A stretch of 64,000 nt of DNA, from contig NZ_VKHQ01000003.1 in the NCBI RefSeq assembly GCF_009792795.1, positions 124,001 through 188,000 of the forward strand, given 5' to 3'. The DNA is from Cognatiluteimonas profundi. GTDB taxonomy: Bacteria > Pseudomonadota > Gammaproteobacteria > Xanthomonadales > Xanthomonadaceae. Under the pieces are notes generated by a model, which ran no database searches, was not told the origin of the DNA, and saw nothing but the letters and a program-made list of their open reading frames with translations. Made by a program: the position numbers and the translations under genes. Below, piece by piece: positions 1 through 15,385 of this stretch (positions are counted from its first letter, which is position 1; each line of letters begins with the position of its first letter).

Positions 1-324
1 CTGCGCATGGTCCAGCAACAGGTTTTCCCGGACCAGGCGCGCGTTGCTGCCAGGATCCGTGGGCGGAAGCCAGCGGTCATCGACCAGGCCGATGTCGACG
101 CCGCTCCAGTCCAGTGTGGCGCTCGCCAGCTTGCGGAAGATGGGCGCGGGCGTGCCGCCACCCGACACCAGCAATCGCGGACGCAGGCCTTGCTGCAATC
201 TTCCGCGCAGTGCCGACGTCACTGCCTCGGCGGTTGCCGTCGCCCATTGCTCCTCGCCCGCACACGCATGGAAGGTCAATGCGGGCAGCCATTGTTCGGT
301 GCTGCACGGCGTGCTGTCGTTCAT
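1..324 (-). CDS. pgl: 6-phosphogluconolactonase, N-terminal part (runs off window)
   Basis: Hydrolyses 6-phosphogluconolactone to 6-phosphogluconate, the step after glucose-6-phosphate dehydrogenase in the pentose phosphate and Entner-Doudoroff routes; cytoplasmic. The visible 108 residues include the sugar-phosphate-binding loop LLVSGGGTP (about residues 51-59), then GLVDDRWLPP and NARLVRENLL, which are typical of the PGL/DevB family. The ATG at 322-324 overlaps the glk stop codon (321-323) as ATGA, so the two are probably translationally coupled in a glk-pgl operon. The C-terminal half lies beyond base 1, so completeness cannot be judged. Family assignment is confident; the gene name follows from the motifs and the glk context. 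Confidence 0.87.
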   Translation of the reverse strand, partial: MNDSTPCSTEQWLPALTFHACAGEEQWATATAEAVTSALRGRLQQGLRPRLLVSGGGTPAPIFRKLASATLDWSGVDIGLVDDRWLPPTDPGSNARLVRENLLLDHAQ

Positions 325-1322
325 GCATTCGCCTCCAGTGACGCGCGGTCACCCGCGAGCGCTGCCGCTCCCAGCAATCCGGGTTGTGGATGCACGACGG
401 CCAGGGTGGGAACCTTGGCCATCGCCGGTGCGTAGCGACCCTTGCCCTCGAAGCGGGGGCGGAATCCGGAATGCTGCAGCTCGGCGAGCATGCGCGGCAC
501 CATTCCGCCACTGAGGAAGACGCCGTCCCAGGCGCCAAGCGTCAGCACCAGGTCGCCCGCGATGGCGCCGAACACCGAGCAGAAGATGTCGACCGCGCGC
601 ATGCAGCGACGGTCGCCCCTGGCGGCGAGTGCGGTGATGTCAGCGGGTTGCATGGGACCGGGATCCAGGCCCGCGATTTCGCTCAGTGCGCGATGCAGGT
701 TCACCAGGCCACCCCCACTGACGATGCGCTCGTCGGACACGCGCCCGTAATACGCGGACAGGCGCTGCAGGATTTCGATTTCCTCGGGCGTGCCGGGGGC
801 GAAGCTGGCATGTCCGCCTTCGGTCGCGAGCGGGAAAAAGCGCCCGCCACGCTTGATCAGTCCGCCCATCCCGAGGCCAGTGCCAGGTCCGAGGATCGCG
901 TAGGTGCGGGAGCCGGTCTGCGTGGCCGGATGCCAGAGCGGCGCACCCAGGGCGACGATGTCGGACGCCTGGAGCAGGCGGATCGATGCGGCCTGGGCGA
1001 CGAAATCGTTGACCAGGTAGACGGCGTCCAGGCCCAGCGTATCGCGCACGCGGCTGGCGGAGATCACCCACGCATGGTTGGTCATCCGCGCTTCGTCGCC
1101 CTCCACGCGGCCGGCGACGGCAAGCACGCCGAAGGTGGCGCTCACCGACATCTCGTCCATGTAATGGCGCGCGGCCGCCGATAGCGATGGGAAGGCGGCA
1201 ACGTCGTAGCTGCGGATGCTGTCCGGCAGCAGTCCCGATTCCGCCGCGACATGCGCCAGCGCGAATCGTGCATTGGTGCCACCGATATCGCCCAGCAAGG
1301 CATGCTCGGGGGAGATGCTCAC
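321..1322 (-). CDS. glk: Glucokinase
   Basis: ATP-dependent phosphorylation of glucose to glucose-6-phosphate in the cytoplasm. The 333-residue protein has the usual length for the bacterial glucokinase (Glk) family. It shows the phosphate-binding loop GDIGGTNARFALA (residues 11-23), the sugar-binding segment YLVNDFVAQA, GPGTGLGMGGL, the TEGGHASFAP motif and the adenosine motif FLSGGMVPR near the C terminus. It lies directly downstream of a beta-glucosidase remnant and is coupled by ATGA to pgl. This places it in a sugar-uptake/Entner-Doudoroff operon whose first known member has been lost. No regulatory site could be identified in the short gap upstream. Confidence 0.95.
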   Translation of the reverse strand: MSISPEHALLGDIGGTNARFALAHVAAESGLLPDSIRSYDVAAFPSLSAAARHYMDEMSVSATFGVLAVAGRVEGDEARMTNHAWVISASRVRDTLGLDAVYLVNDFVAQAASIRLLQASDIVALGAPLWHPATQTGSRTYAILGPGTGLGMGGLIKRGGRFFPLATEGGHASFAPGTPEEIEILQRLSAYYGRVSDERIVSGGGLVNLHRALSEIAGLDPGPMQPADITALAARGDRRCMRAVDIFCSVFGAIAGDLVLTLGAWDGVFLSGGMVPRMLAELQHSGFRPRFEGKGRYAPAMAKVPTLAVVHPQPGLLGAAALAGDRASLEANA

Positions 1323-1385
1323 CGCGGCGACTTCAGTGTCGGAAGAGGAACGGCGAACCTGTGTGGCATGGAATCTCCGAATGGG

Positions 1386-1622
1386 TCAGCCGGGCAGGGG
1401 ATCCGACAGCGCGCCACCGTGCGAAGCGATGACGCTCGAATACCAGCGCGCGCTGTCCTTGGGCGTGCGTTGCTGCGTGGCGTAATTGACGTGGACGATA
1501 CCAAACCGCTTGGAATACCCCAGCGACCACTCCAGGTTGTCGAGCAGCGACCACACCATGTAGCCGCGGATGTCGCAGCCGGCCTGGATCGCCGCATGGA
1601 TGGCGCACAGGTGCATGAGCAG
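1386..1622 (-). pseudogene. C-terminal remnant of a GH1 beta-glucosidase
   Basis: About 78 codons read [15 protein letters not shown], then [14 protein letters not shown], then [19 protein letters not shown] and end at a normal stop. These are the final beta-alpha unit and substrate-binding W-SLLDN-EW segment of glycoside hydrolase family 1 enzymes, which are normally about 450 residues. An in-frame TAA (1623-1625) sits immediately upstream, and none of the first 370 or so residues, including both catalytic glutamates, is present. An ATG at 1614-1616 could start a 76-residue peptide, but it could not be an enzyme. It lies 63 bases upstream of glk on the same strand, the place a bgl gene would occupy in a bgl-glk operon. 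I read it as a deletion scar. Confidence 0.72.
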
Positions 1623-1863
1623 TTAACCCATCCAGGTGCAATTGCCTGGCTTCATCCGCTGCCGAAACGGGCCTTCGGCGGGTCACTCCAAGCTGAAACC
1701 GTCCGACGACGCCACGCCGCAAGGCCGCTATACTCGCTCGGTGCTCGCAGAGAGCTCGGTCGCGCAATTCCTTGGCTATCAAAGGTTTGCAGTTACTACT
1801 GGACCCATATTCTCATACCGCGCCGGCTTCGCCCGCGCCCCTGCCGGAACCTGACACCGCCGC
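1623..1863. promoter_or_regulatory. smc upstream region with a possible -10 element
   Basis: This 241-base stretch separates the beta-glucosidase remnant from smc and contains no gene I can support. TATACT at 1730-1735 on the plus strand resembles a sigma-70 -10 box, but I see no convincing -35 at 16-18 bases upstream. The deletion that truncated the glucosidase ends within or at the edge of this region, so the smc promoter may have been newly joined to its present upstream flank. Low certainty. Confidence 0.25.
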
Positions 1864-4800
1864 ATGCGCCTGTCCACGATCAAGCTCTCCGGTTTCAAAT
1901 CCTTCGTCGATCCGACCACGCTCCACCTGCCGACCAACATGACCGGCGTGGTCGGGCCGAACGGTTGCGGCAAGTCCAACATCATCGATGCCATCCGCTG
2001 GGTCATGGGCGAAAGCGCCGCCAGCCGCCTGCGCGGCGACTCGCTCACCGACGTGATCTTCTCGGGAAGCTCGGCGCGCAAGCCGGTGTCGCAGGCGACG
2101 GTCGAACTGGTCTTCGACAACTCCGACCACACGATCACCGGCGAATACGCCGCCTTCAACGAGATCTCGGTGAAGCGCACGGTGAGCCGCGACGCCACCA
2201 GCAACTACTACCTCAACGGCACCCGCTGCCGCCGGCGCGACATCACCGATCTGTTCCTCGGCACGGGCCTGGGCCCGCGCAGCTACTCGATCATCGAGCA
2301 GGGGATGATCAGCCAGATCATCGAGGCGCGGCCCGAAGACCTGCGCGTCTACCTGGAAGAGGCCGCCGGAATCTCCAAGTACAAGGAGCGACGCAAGGAG
2401 ACCGAGACCCGCATCCGCCACACCCGCGAGAACCTCGAACGCCTGAGCGACCTGCGCGAGGAAGTCGGCAAGCAACTGGAGCATCTCAAGCGCCAGGCGC
2501 GCCAGGCCGAGCAGTACCAGGTGCTGCAGGCCGAACGCAGGATCAAGGACGCCGAGTGGAAGGCGCTCGAGTTCCGCGGCCTCGACGCCGAGCTGCAATC
2601 GCTGCGCGAACGGATGTCGCAGGAAGAAACCCGGCTGCAGCAGCTGATCGCCGAGCAGCGCGAAGCCGAACGGCAGATCGAAACCGGCCGCGTGCGCCGC
2701 GAAGAAGCCGCTCAGGCACTCAACAAGGCCCAGGCCGAAGGCTACGAAGTCGGTGGCGCGCTGGCACGCATCGAGCAGCAGATCGCGCACCAGCGCGAGA
2801 TGGGCCAGCGCCTGCAGCGCGCACGCGACGAAGCCCAGAGCGCGCTTGCGGAAATCGCCAGCCATATCGACGCCGACGAGGCGAAGCTGGCCGTGCTGCG
2901 CGACGCCGTCGCCGCCGCCGCGCCGCAACTGGCGGACCTGCAGGCCGGCGACCAGGCGAAGCAGGAAGCCCTTCGCGACGCCGAGGCGCGTCTGGCGGAC
3001 TGGCAGCAGCGCTGGGACACGCACGTGCGCGCGCAATCCGAGGCCGCGCGCGCGGGCGATGTCGAGCGCACCCGCGTCGACTACCTCGACCGGCAGGCGC
3101 TGGACGCCGATCGCCGTCGCGAGCAGTTGGCCGAGGAACGCGCCGGACTGGATGTCGCCGCGCTGTCGGAAGCCTTCGCCGGCATCCAGTCCGAGCACGA
3201 CACCCGCAAGCAGGCACTCGAAACCCTCAACGCCGAAGTCGAAGCGCGCAAGCAGTCGCTGGCGGCGTTGCAGGAACAGCAGCGCCATGCACAGGCCGAC
3301 CTTGCCGAGGTCCGCAAGCAGGCACAGTCCGGTCGTGGCCGCCTGGCCTCGCTGGAGGCGCTGCAGCACGCCGCGCTCGGGCAGGAGCAGGGTGCCGCCG
3401 TCGCCTGGTTGCAGCGACACGGACTCGATTCGGCGGCCCGCGTCGGCGAACGGCTGGTCGTCGAGCCGGGTTGGGAAAACGCCGTCGAAGCGGCCCTGGG
3501 CCAGCTGATCGAAGGCGTCCTGGTCGATTCGCCGGAATCCCTTGTCGATGCACTGGCCGATCTCGGCGAAGGGCGCTTAACGCTGGTATCGCCAGACGAG
3601 GCCGCCGAGACTTTCGCGCCCGGCTCGTTGGCGGCGAAGGTGCAGGGGCCCGGAGCCATCCGCCGCATCCTGTCCCGGCTGCGTGCCGCCGAAACCCTTG
3701 CCGACGCGCGCACGTTGCTGCCGCAGCTCGGGGATGGCGAATCGGTCATCACCCGGCAGGGCGAGCGCCTGGGCACGGGCTGGGTGCGCGTGCTGCGTTC
3801 GGGCGCGGCCAAGCAGGGCGCGTTGCTGCGTGCGCGCGAAATCCAGTCGCTGCGCAGCGACATCGAACAATTGCAGCAGCGCGAACATGCGCTCGACCAG
3901 ACCCTGGCCGGATTGCGCGACAGCCTGCTCGCGGCCGAACAGCAGCGCGAGGACTCCCAGCGCGCGTCGTATCACGGTCATCGCACCGTCTCCGAACTCG
4001 CCGGGCAGTTGCAGAGCCAGCAGGGCAGGCTGGAGTCGGCGCGTAGCCGCATCGCGCGCATCGAAGCCGAAACCGCGCAGCTGACCGCGACGCTCGATGG
4101 CAGCCGCGAACAGGCGCGGGAAGCGCGCGCCAGGCTCGAGCAAGTCGTTTCGCGCATGGGCGAGCTGGAAACCGCGCGCCGCGCCTTCGACGAAGAACGG
4201 CGCTCGCTAGGCGAGGCGCGGGATTCCGCGCGAGCCGCGGCGCGGGCTTCGAGCGAGGCCGCACATGCCCTGGCGTTGACGCTGGAATCGCACCGCGCGC
4301 AGACCGTCGCGCTGGTGCAGTCGCTCGAGCGCATGGGCAGCCAGCGGGGCCAGCTCGATGGCCGCCTGACCGACCTGGTGTCCCAGCTGTCCGATGGCGA
4401 TGCACCCGTCACTGCGCTGGAGCAGCAGCGCCAGGCCGCGCTGGAAGAGCGCGTGCGCACCGAGAAGGCGCTTGCCGCCGCGCGCTCGGTGCTGGAAGGC
4501 ATCGACAACGAACTGCGCGAGTTCGAGCAGACGCGACAGCAGCGCGACGAACAATCGCTGGCCCAGCGCGAACGCATCTCGCAACGCAGGCTCGACCAGC
4601 AGGCGCTCGTCTTGAAGGCCGGCCAGTTGTCGCAGGCTGTCGAGAAGGCTGGTTTCGTGCTGGAGGACGTCGTGTCGTCGCTGGCCGACGATGCCGACGT
4701 CCCGGCATGGGAGAAGACCGTCACCGACCTCGATGCGAAGTTGCGCCGGCTCGAACCGGTCAATCTCGCCGCGATCGCCGAGCATGCCGAGGCCGCGCAG

Positions 4801-5367
4801 CGCAAGGAGTACCTGGATGCCCAGGACACCGACCTGACGACCGCGCTGGAAACACTGGAGGACGCGATCCGCAAGATCGATCGCGAAACCCGTGGCCGCT
4901 TCAAGGACACGTTCGACCGGGTCAATTCCGGGGTCCAGGAACTGTATCCGCGCCTGTTCGGCGGCGGCCATGCCTACCTGGAACTGACCGGCGAAGACCT
5001 GCTGGACACCGGCGTCGCGATCATGGCGCGCCCCCCCGGCAAGCGCGTGTCGAACATTTCGCTGCTGTCAGGTGGCGAGAAGGCGATGACCGCGGTCGCG
5101 CTGGTCTTCGCCATCTTCCAGCTCAACCCGGCGCCGTTCTGCCTGCTCGACGAGGTCGATGCGCCGCTGGACGAAGCCAACGTCGGACGGTTCACCGCGA
5201 TGGTGAGCGAGATGAGCGAACACGTGCAGTTCCTGTTCGTCACCCATAACAAGGCGACGATGGAGGCTGCCAAGCAGTTGAGTGGCGTTACGATGCGTGA
5301 GCCTGGCGTCAGCCGACTGGTTTCAGTCGACCTGGCCGAGGCGGCACGCCTGGCAGGCGCCGCATGA
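1864..5367 (+). CDS. smc: Chromosome segregation ATPase SMC
   Basis: Structural-maintenance-of-chromosomes ATPase that, with ScpA and ScpB, compacts and segregates the nucleoid. The 1167 residues match the family length. The N-terminal head carries Walker A GPNGCGKSN (residues 31-39). A long Glu/Gln/Arg-rich coiled coil (about 170-490) leads to the hinge (about 510-640, around GQLIEGVLVDSPESL), and a second coiled coil returns to the C-terminal head. That head has the signature LLSGGEKAMTAVAL near residue 1068 and Walker B with D-loop LLDEVDAPLDEAN near 1093. ATG at 1864 gives the canonical MRL-I-LSGFKSF start. A zipA gene follows 79 bases downstream, the usual order in this family. Confidence 0.97.
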   Translation: MRLSTIKLSGFKSFVDPTTLHLPTNMTGVVGPNGCGKSNIIDAIRWVMGESAASRLRGDSLTDVIFSGSSARKPVSQATVELVFDNSDHTITGEYAAFNEISVKRTVSRDATSNYYLNGTRCRRRDITDLFLGTGLGPRSYSIIEQGMISQIIEARPEDLRVYLEEAAGISKYKERRKETETRIRHTRENLERLSDLREEVGKQLEHLKRQARQAEQYQVLQAERRIKDAEWKALEFRGLDAELQSLRERMSQEETRLQQLIAEQREAERQIETGRVRREEAAQALNKAQAEGYEVGGALARIEQQIAHQREMGQRLQRARDEAQSALAEIASHIDADEAKLAVLRDAVAAAAPQLADLQAGDQAKQEALRDAEARLADWQQRWDTHVRAQSEAARAGDVERTRVDYLDRQALDADRRREQLAEERAGLDVAALSEAFAGIQSEHDTRKQALETLNAEVEARKQSLAALQEQQRHAQADLAEVRKQAQSGRGRLASLEALQHAALGQEQGAAVAWLQRHGLDSAARVGERLVVEPGWENAVEAALGQLIEGVLVDSPESLVDALADLGEGRLTLVSPDEAAETFAPGSLAAKVQGPGAIRRILSRLRAAETLADARTLLPQLGDGESVITRQGERLGTGWVRVLRSGAAKQGALLRAREIQSLRSDIEQLQQREHALDQTLAGLRDSLLAAEQQREDSQRASYHGHRTVSELAGQLQSQQGRLESARSRIARIEAETAQLTATLDGSREQAREARARLEQVVSRMGELETARRAFDEERRSLGEARDSARAAARASSEAAHALALTLESHRAQTVALVQSLERMGSQRGQLDGRLTDLVSQLSDGDAPVTALEQQRQAALEERVRTEKALAAARSVLEGIDNELREFEQTRQQRDEQSLAQRERISQRRLDQQALVLKAGQLSQAVEKAGFVLEDVVSSLADDADVPAWEKTVTDLDAKLRRLEPVNLAAIAEHAEAAQRKEYLDAQDTDLTTALETLEDAIRKIDRETRGRFKDTFDRVNSGVQELYPRLFGGGHAYLELTGEDLLDTGVAIMARPPGKRVSNISLLSGGEKAMTAVALVFAIFQLNPAPFCLLDEVDAPLDEANVGRFTAMVSEMSEHVQFLFVTHNKATMEAAKQLSGVTMREPGVSRLVSVDLAEAARLAGAA

Positions 5368-5446
5368 GCGCCAGGGACGTTCCGTACTCGTCGTGCACGG
5401 ATGGCGCATCCGGCGACGGCATGGCGATGCACGCCAAGAGGAGAAA

Positions 5447-6190
5447 ATGATGTCCGATGTCTGGATGCTGCGAACGGGAATACTTCTCGCTGGCATTTTG
5501 TTGATCGCAGCCATCTATGTCTTCGGCCGGCCGCGCAAACCTGGGCAGGGTCGACGACTCGGTGCGGGACGCGTCGAGGGCGGGCGCGTGGAGCCCACGA
5601 TCGGCGCGCAGCTCGAAGACGAGCTGGGGACCGGCAGCATCGCGGATGACGAGGCGCTGCAGGCCGAGCTGGACCTGCTCGATGGCGCATCGGCAACGCG
5701 CGGCCAGGCAGGCACTACGCTCGGCCGGCGCGAGAGCGAGGAATTCGACAAGATCGTCACGCTGTACATCGCCGCGCGTGCCGGTGAAAAGCTGCATGGA
5801 CCCGACATCGTGGTCGCCGCCGAGAAGGCCGGCCTGGCGTATGGACACATGAACGTTTTCCACCGCCTGGTGGAAGGCCATCCCGAACGTGGCCCGGTCT
5901 TCAGCGTCGCCAACATCATGAAGCCCGGCAGCTTCGACATGACGACGATCCAGTCGCTGGAAACGCCGGCCATCGCGTTCTTCCTCACCTTGCCGGCACC
6001 GATTCCGGCCCTCGACGCCTGGGAAACCATGCTGCCGACGGCGCAACGGATGTGCGAACTGCTCGATGGCGTGCTGCTGGACGAATCGCGCAATGCGCTC
6101 GGCAGGCAGCGCATCGCGCACCTGCGCGAGGAGTTGCGGGCCTACGACCGCCAGCAGGAAGCGCCCATCACGCGCAGTCCGCGCTGGTGA
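5447..6190 (+). CDS. zipA: Cell division protein ZipA
   Basis: Inner-membrane anchor that tethers FtsZ protofilaments at the division site. The 247-residue protein begins with one N-terminal membrane helix (about residues 8-26, TGILLAGILLIAAIYVFG). A charged linker follows, then the C-terminal FtsZ-binding domain from about residue 100, starting FDKIVTLYIAARAGEKL and containing GHMNVFHRL and PGSFDM. An AGAGGAGA-like purine-rich ribosome-binding site lies at 5437-5446. Two adjacent ATGs (5447 and 5450) are both possible starts. The smc-zipA order is typical of gammaproteobacteria related to Xanthomonas; there ligA normally comes next, but here a dehydrogenase gene intervenes. Confidence 0.92.
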   Translation: MMSDVWMLRTGILLAGILLIAAIYVFGRPRKPGQGRRLGAGRVEGGRVEPTIGAQLEDELGTGSIADDEALQAELDLLDGASATRGQAGTTLGRRESEEFDKIVTLYIAARAGEKLHGPDIVVAAEKAGLAYGHMNVFHRLVEGHPERGPVFSVANIMKPGSFDMTTIQSLETPAIAFFLTLPAPIPALDAWETMLPTAQRMCELLDGVLLDESRNALGRQRIAHLREELRAYDRQQEAPITRSPRW

Positions 6191-6245
6191 CGCTTCAATC
6201 CGCGCATGGAAGCAACAGGCAGGTGCACGTGATCGGAGCGGCACA

Positions 6246-9880
<3,635 letters not shown>

Positions 9881-10835
9881 AACGTCGTCGAAGTGGAGAC
9901 TCCCGTGCTGTCGGTCGCGGGCAACACCGATCCCAACATCGCCGCATTCTCGTTGCGGTTTTCCGGGCGGACCGACGGCGCGCCGCGCACCCGCTGGCTG
10001 CGCACGTCGCCCGAATTCGCCCTCAAGCGCCTGCTCGCGGCCGGCATTGGAGATTGCTACGAATTGGGTCGCGTGTTCCGCGATGGCGAGGCCGGCGGAC
10101 GCCACAATCCCGAGTTCACGATGCTGGAGTGGTACCGCATCGGATGGGACCACCAGCGCCTGATCGACGAAACCGCGGAGCTGGTCTGCATGGCGTTGTC
10201 GCTGGTCGGCCGCACGGCCACGCTGCAACGCATCGCATGGCGCGATCTGTATCGCGAGCATCTAGGCCTTGATCCGGTGACAGCCAGCAACCAGCAACTG
10301 CGCGACGCGCTCGGCGACATCGACATCGATCCGACCGGCTTGCGGCGCGACGACCGGCTCGACCTGCTGCTGACGCACCGGCTGCAACCGGCATTCCCCG
10401 CCGACCAGTTGCTGGCCGTGCATGACTATCCGGAATCGCAGGCGGCACTGGCGCGGATCCGGGCGGGCGATCCGCCGGTCGCCGAGCGATTCGAGCTCTA
10501 CCTGGGGCCGCTCGAACTCGCCAACGGCTACCACGAACTCCTCGATCCGGCTGAGCAGCGCGCGCGCTTCGAGCGCGACCTTGCTCGACGACGCGAGCGC
10601 GCAATCGCGATGCCGCCCATCGACGAGCATCTGCTGGCGGCCATGCAGGCGGGACTTCCCGCCTGTGCCGGCGTTGCCCTGGGGGTCGACCGCCTGCTGA
10701 TGGCGATGCTCGACACCGGAAACATCGGCGACGTGCTGGCATTTGCGTTCGACCAGGCCTGAGCAGCTGTACGGCGCAATGACCGGCAGCACCGCCGTCT
10801 GTGGAACACTTGCGTCGACGCCTTAAACTACGCGG

Positions 10836-11894
10836 ATGCCCGACACGATCGATTACGCACGCTACGACCGCATTCGACCCCTGCGCTGGACCGGCGATTC
10901 GCTGGAGCTGCTGGACCAGCGCAAGTTGCCGTTCATCACCGAATACATCAGCTGCCGGACCAGCGACGAAGTCGCTGAAGCCATCCACGACCTTGTCGTG
11001 CGCGGGGCGCCAGCGATCGGCATTGCCGCTGCCTGGGGAGTGGTGCTCGCCGAACGCGCCACCGTCGCCGACAACGTGGATGAAGCCGCCGCCCGGCTCG
11101 AGCCCGCATTGCAGCGACTCAACGCGGCACGGCCGACGGCGGTCAACCTGGCCTGGGCGCTGGCGCGCATGCGTGGAGCCCTGGCGCGCGCCGATGGCAA
11201 CTGGCGCCAGTTGCTCGAGGACGAGGCGCATGCGATCAACAGCGAAGACCTCGCCGCCAACCGTCGCATGGGCCTGCTCGGCGCTGCGCTGATCAGTCCC
11301 GGCAGTGGCGTGCTGACGCACTGCAATACCGGGTCGCTTGCCACGGCGGGTTTCGGAACAGCCTTGGGCGTCATCCGTGCAGGCGTAGCCCAGGGCCGGA
11401 TCGCGCGGGTTTTCGCCGGGGAAACCCGGCCCTGGCTGCAGGGCGCCCGCCTCACCGTCTGGGAGCTGCAGCAGGACGGCATCGACGCCACCCTGATCGC
11501 CGACTCCGCCGCCGCGCACCTGATGCAGACCGGCAGGATCCAATGGGTGATCGTCGGTGCCGATCGCATCTGCGCCAACGGCGACACCGCCAACAAGATC
11601 GGCACCTACCAGCTGGCGATCGCGGCCAGGTACCACGGCGTCCGCTTCATGGTGGTGGCGCCGGCATCCACGGTCGACATGGCAACCGCCAGCGGCGACC
11701 TGATCGACATCGAGGAGCGCGATTCGGCCGAACTGCATGCCATCGCCGGCACCCGGACCGTCGCCGAAGGCATCACGGCGTGGAATCCGGTGTTCGACGT
11801 GACGCCACATACCCTGATCGATGCCATCGTGACCGAGCGCGGCGTGATCGAGCACCCGGATGCCGCAGCCATGCGGGCGGTCTTCGGCGCCTGA
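10836..11894 (+). CDS. mtnA: S-methyl-5-thioribose-1-phosphate isomerase
   Basis: Converts 5-methylthioribose-1-phosphate to 5-methylthioribulose-1-phosphate in the methionine salvage pathway. The 352 residues match the MtnA/eIF2B-alpha-like family. Characteristic segments are [14 protein letters not shown], the catalytic cysteine segment [31 protein letters not shown], the catalytic aspartate segment [18 protein letters not shown], and [19 protein letters not shown] near the end. It follows epmA by 73 bases and precedes gyrA, an order I associate with Xanthomonadaceae. A gene of related methionine metabolism, split metH, lies about 30 kb away. No riboswitch-like structure was recognised in the short leader. 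Confidence 0.95.
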   Translation: MPDTIDYARYDRIRPLRWTGDSLELLDQRKLPFITEYISCRTSDEVAEAIHDLVVRGAPAIGIAAAWGVVLAERATVADNVDEAAARLEPALQRLNAARPTAVNLAWALARMRGALARADGNWRQLLEDEAHAINSEDLAANRRMGLLGAALISPGSGVLTHCNTGSLATAGFGTALGVIRAGVAQGRIARVFAGETRPWLQGARLTVWELQQDGIDATLIADSAAAHLMQTGRIQWVIVGADRICANGDTANKIGTYQLAIAARYHGVRFMVVAPASTVDMATASGDLIDIEERDSAELHAIAGTRTVAEGITAWNPVFDVTPHTLIDAIVTERGVIEHPDAAAMRAVFGA

Positions 11895-11961
11895 GCGGGG
11901 GGCTTCCGCCAGGGTCCCGAAGCCTGCTGCAAGTCCTTGTTTCTAGCGGGAAATACCGCCC

Positions 11962-11988
11962 CTGACTGGGCAACTTTCGTGCTAGAAT
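11962..11988 (+). promoter_or_regulatory. Candidate gyrA promoter with extended -10
   Basis: In the 184-base gap between mtnA and gyrA, TAGAAT at 11983-11988 is preceded by TGC, forming an extended -10 (TGCTAGAAT). A poor -35, CTGACT at 11962-11967, stands 15 bases upstream. Transcription would start near 11995 and leave a leader of about 84 bases. DNA gyrase promoters are often supercoiling-sensitive and use suboptimal -35 spacing, but that is family knowledge rather than something visible here. Confidence 0.5.
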
Positions 11989-12078
11989 CTTTCGTATTCG
12001 AACCCGCGTGTCCGAGCCCTTGCGGAGGCCCCTCCGCAGGTCGGTCGCGGGCCACGCATTTGCCCAGACGGACACCCA

Positions 12079-14667
<2,589 letters not shown>

Positions 14668-14682
14668 AGCAGCGGTTGCGAC

Positions 14683-14716
14683 AACAAAAAGGCGGCCTTC
14701 GGGCCGCCTTTTTGTT
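14683..14716. terminator. Bidirectional Rho-independent terminator after gyrA
   Basis: A perfect 15-bp inverted repeat (14683-14697 with 14702-14716) closed by a TTCG tetraloop. The arms contain GGCGGCC/GGCCGCC and are bordered by an A-run on the left and a T-run on the right, so the hairpin-plus-U-tract signature exists on both strands. It sits between the convergent gyrA and ferritin-like genes and should stop transcription from both. Confidence 0.93.
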
Positions 14717-14732
14717 GGACGCTATCGAATGG

Positions 14733-15368
14733 TCATTTGCCGACCCAGCCGTCGAGCAGGTCCGCCATGTCGTCGGCGTGCTCCTCTTCGTCGGCAAGGA
14801 TCTGCATCAGGATGCGCTTGGTCGTCGTGTCCTTGTCGCCGACGTAATTGATCATCTCGCGGTAACTGTCGATCGCGATGCGCTCGGCGATGAGGTTTTC
14901 CTTCACCATGTCGCGCAGGTCATGCCCGGGTCGGTATTCGGCATGCGAGCGTGCGGTCAGCGTGTCCGGATTGAGGTCCGGTTCGCCGCCCAGCTGCACG
15001 ATGCGTTCGGAGAGCAGGTTGGCGTGCGCCAGTTCCTGCTGCGCGTGCTCGAGGAATTCCGCCTTGACCGAGTCGGCCATCATTCCCGACGCCATGTAGT
15101 AATGGCGGTAATAACGCAGCACGCAGACCCATTCGGTTGCCAGCGCCTCGTTGAGCAGGCGGACCACGGCCTTGCGGTCGAGCGTATAGCTCGCCGTGAT
15201 CGCTCCGTCATCGATGCTCTTGCGGGCCCGCTCGCGCAATGTCTGCACGTCGGTCATGCCCGCGGTGGGCTTGTCGGTGGCAGGGGCGGTACCCGTGGAA
15301 GCCTGCGTGCCCTGGGACTGGCTTGGGAGTGATTCCTTCCGTGAGGTCTTCTTGTCGGACTTGCTCAT
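14733..15368 (-). CDS. Ferritin-like (bacterioferritin-type) di-iron protein
   Basis: A 211-residue protein with a low-complexity Ser/Thr/Lys N terminus (about 40 residues) and then a four-helix ferritin-like domain. Candidate iron ligands are visible: a Glu in ATEWVCVLRYYRHYY, Glu and His in EFLEHAQQELAHA, Glu in ENLIAERIAIDSYREMI, and EEEHADDM near the C terminus. This is the ExxH arrangement of bacterioferritins and related oxidases. It is likely cytoplasmic, storing or oxidising iron. The stop lies just past the gyrA terminator. Its start is 17 bases downstream of the peroxiredoxin stop, so the two probably form an oxidative-stress operon. Whether it forms a true 24-mer bacterioferritin cage is uncertain. 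Confidence 0.82.
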   Translation of the reverse strand: MSKSDKKTSRKESLPSQSQGTQASTGTAPATDKPTAGMTDVQTLRERARKSIDDGAITASYTLDRKAVVRLLNEALATEWVCVLRYYRHYYMASGMMADSVKAEFLEHAQQELAHANLLSERIVQLGGEPDLNPDTLTARSHAEYRPGHDLRDMVKENLIAERIAIDSYREMINYVGDKDTTTKRILMQILADEEEHADDMADLLDGWVGK

Positions 15369-15385
15369 TGTCTTGATTCCGTTCG

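Noticed and set aside
1251..4046. Open frame of 931 codons overlapping smc in another frame on the same strand
   Set aside because: It is arginine/alanine/proline-rich low-information sequence produced by GC-rich codons of smc; it lacks domain motifs and conflicts with the unmistakable SMC protein.
10763..10835. SAM riboswitch before mtnA
   Set aside because: The 73-base gap is too short and shows no conserved core.
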